From Bacteroidota bacterium (lineage in GTDB: Bacteria; Bacteroidota; Bacteroidia; J057): a stretch of 5,918 nt of DNA. Where the stretch lies: assembly GCA_963169475.1 (NCBI GenBank), contig CAUJFT010000374.1:1-5918 (forward strand), read 5' to 3'. The notes under the pieces were generated by a model. That model saw only the letters and a program-made list of their open reading frames with translations. It ran no database searches and was not told the origin of the DNA. The position numbers were made by a program, and so were the translations under genes. Positions within the stretch are counted from its first letter, which is position 1; each line of letters opens with the position of its first letter. This document shows positions 5,049 to 5,918 of this stretch, piece after piece.

Positions 5049-5918
5049 ATGATAAAATATAGACTAAAACTATTTTTTTTCTTGGTTTTTGTTTTATCTC
5101 GGTTCGTAATTTCTGCCCAAGTGGGTACTGTAGGGAATTTAATTTGGAGAGACGAAAACGAAAACGGGCTTATGGACGAGCCGCCCTCCTATGGGATAAA
5201 CGGAGTTTCTGTAGAGCTTTGGAATGTCGGTCCAAATGGTATCTTTGGAGGGGGAGATGACTTCCTTCAAGCTACTGCTACCTCAAACTTTAATGGAGGA
5301 AATCCGGGGTTTTACCGGTTTACGCTTTTTGCCTCGGGTACATTTTATGTGAAGTTTCCCGTAGTAGCAGGATTTGGCAATCTTACGCTTCAAAACGCTA
5401 CTCCGGGTACCGATTTAAATAGTGACCCAGATAATACCGGCACAACCCCCGTCTTTTCGATTGATATTCTTAGTGTGGGAGTAAATAAAAACAATAGTAC
5501 AATTGATGCAGGATATAAGCCGTCTCACTACTTGCCTCCCGATGGGCCTAGAGCGCAAGATTACCCCAAAGACCAAGTGATAGCCACTCCTATGTATGTA
5601 AATGGAGACCCGCTCGCCGGCGGGACGGCAGGAACACAAGCGGGCTTTGTGTGGTTCTCTGCTAGTAATATAGGAGAATCAACCCCTCCTTCCAATACGC
5701 TTTCGGCTAGCCAAGTAGGGTCTGTATGGGGAGTATCCTATAACAAAAAGAATAACGCGCTCTTTACCTCTGCCTTTTACAAGCGGCATACAGGTTTTGG
5801 TCCCGGAGGAATTGGGGCTATCTATAAAATAGACCTTAATGCCGGCTCTCCAACCGCTACACTTTTTACCGACATCCGAACAATGGGCGTTAATGTTGGG
5901 ACTTCCGGCAGAGTGCCT
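5049..5918 (+). CDS. Large secreted protein with SdrD B-like domain, cut by the window end
   Basis: The frame starts with ATG at 5049 and stays open for 290 codons to the last base, so the gene continues beyond the window. Residues 1-23 are a signal peptide (K3, R5, K7, hydrophobic 9-22, likely cleavage ISA-Q at 21-24). Residues 27-157 form an SdrD B-like domain: VGNLIWRDENENGLMDEPP (28-46) carries the calcium-loop pattern DxNxNGxxD, INGVSVELW (50-58) follows, and NNSTIDAGY (148-156) closes it. From about 224 a second segment begins, SVWGVSYNKKNNALFTSAFY (225-244), then RHTGFGPGGIGAIYKIDL (246-263). This resembles a propeller-like segment I have seen beside such domains in large bacterial surface proteins. 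The role is probably adhesion or a surface layer. In this phylum such proteins often leave by the type IX system with a C-terminal sorting domain, but that end is not visible. Confidence 0.85.
   Translation, partial: MIKYRLKLFFFLVFVLSRFVISAQVGTVGNLIWRDENENGLMDEPPSYGINGVSVELWNVGPNGIFGGGDDFLQATATSNFNGGNPGFYRFTLFASGTFYVKFPVVAGFGNLTLQNATPGTDLNSDPDNTGTTPVFSIDILSVGVNKNNSTIDAGYKPSHYLPPDGPRAQDYPKDQVIATPMYVNGDPLAGGTAGTQAGFVWFSASNIGESTPPSNTLSASQVGSVWGVSYNKKNNALFTSAFYKRHTGFGPGGIGAIYKIDLNAGSPTATLFTDIRTMGVNVGTSGRVP

Noticed and set aside
5415..5639. Minus-strand 74-residue ORF
   Set aside because: It is a shadow of the secreted protein gene, which runs through the whole region on the plus strand with signal peptide and domain motifs.

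Overview
The window looks like ordinary chromosomal DNA from a member of the Bacteroidota. Three things point there: a GldN-type gliding/type IX secretion (T9SS) protein, promoter-like sites matching the phylum-specific pattern TTG - about 20 bases - TAnnTTTG with A-rich leaders and no strong Shine-Dalgarno sites, and a large secreted protein whose signal peptide ends in A-Q. Genus cannot be read from the sequence. Genes have moderate GC; the spacers are clearly AT-rich.

Layout. Bases 1-153 hold a good promoter for a beta-carbonic anhydrase (154-807, +). A 281-base spacer with short repeats separates it from a convergent minus-strand block. Read in transcription order, that block is a 6-pyruvoyl/6-carboxytetrahydropterin synthase (3116-2709), GTP cyclohydrolase I (2746-2054, overlapping the previous gene by 38 bases) and a GldN-like protein (1952-1089). 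Next comes a 433-base divergent spacer with an imperfect inverted repeat, a hairpin followed by Ts, a promoter-like site and a structured leader. It precedes a stand-alone NifU C-terminal (Nfu) iron-sulfur protein that starts at 3550. A four-helix-type membrane protein of unknown function follows (3900-4451, +). After it lies a roughly 600-base AT-rich stretch with only one weak small ORF (minus strand). The window ends inside a large secreted protein (5049 to the edge, +) with a signal peptide and an SdrD B-like domain.

How they work together. The two pterin enzymes catalyse consecutive steps (GTP to 7,8-dihydroneopterin triphosphate, then to a 6-substituted tetrahydropterin) and are overlapping genes, so they form a real functional pair. 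The cysteine motif of the second enzyme, C-x5-HGH, resembles animal biopterin-type PTPS more than E. coli QueD (C-x3-HGH), so the end product (biopterin or queuosine) is open. The GldN-like gene lacks its usual gldK-gldL-gldM neighbours. The other genes are single housekeeping or surface genes with no evident link.

I found no CRISPR array, tRNA, rRNA, intact mobile element or defence system. The items most worth a second look are the isolated gldN, the PTPS motif, the structured leader of the Nfu gene and the inverted repeat at 3185-3308.
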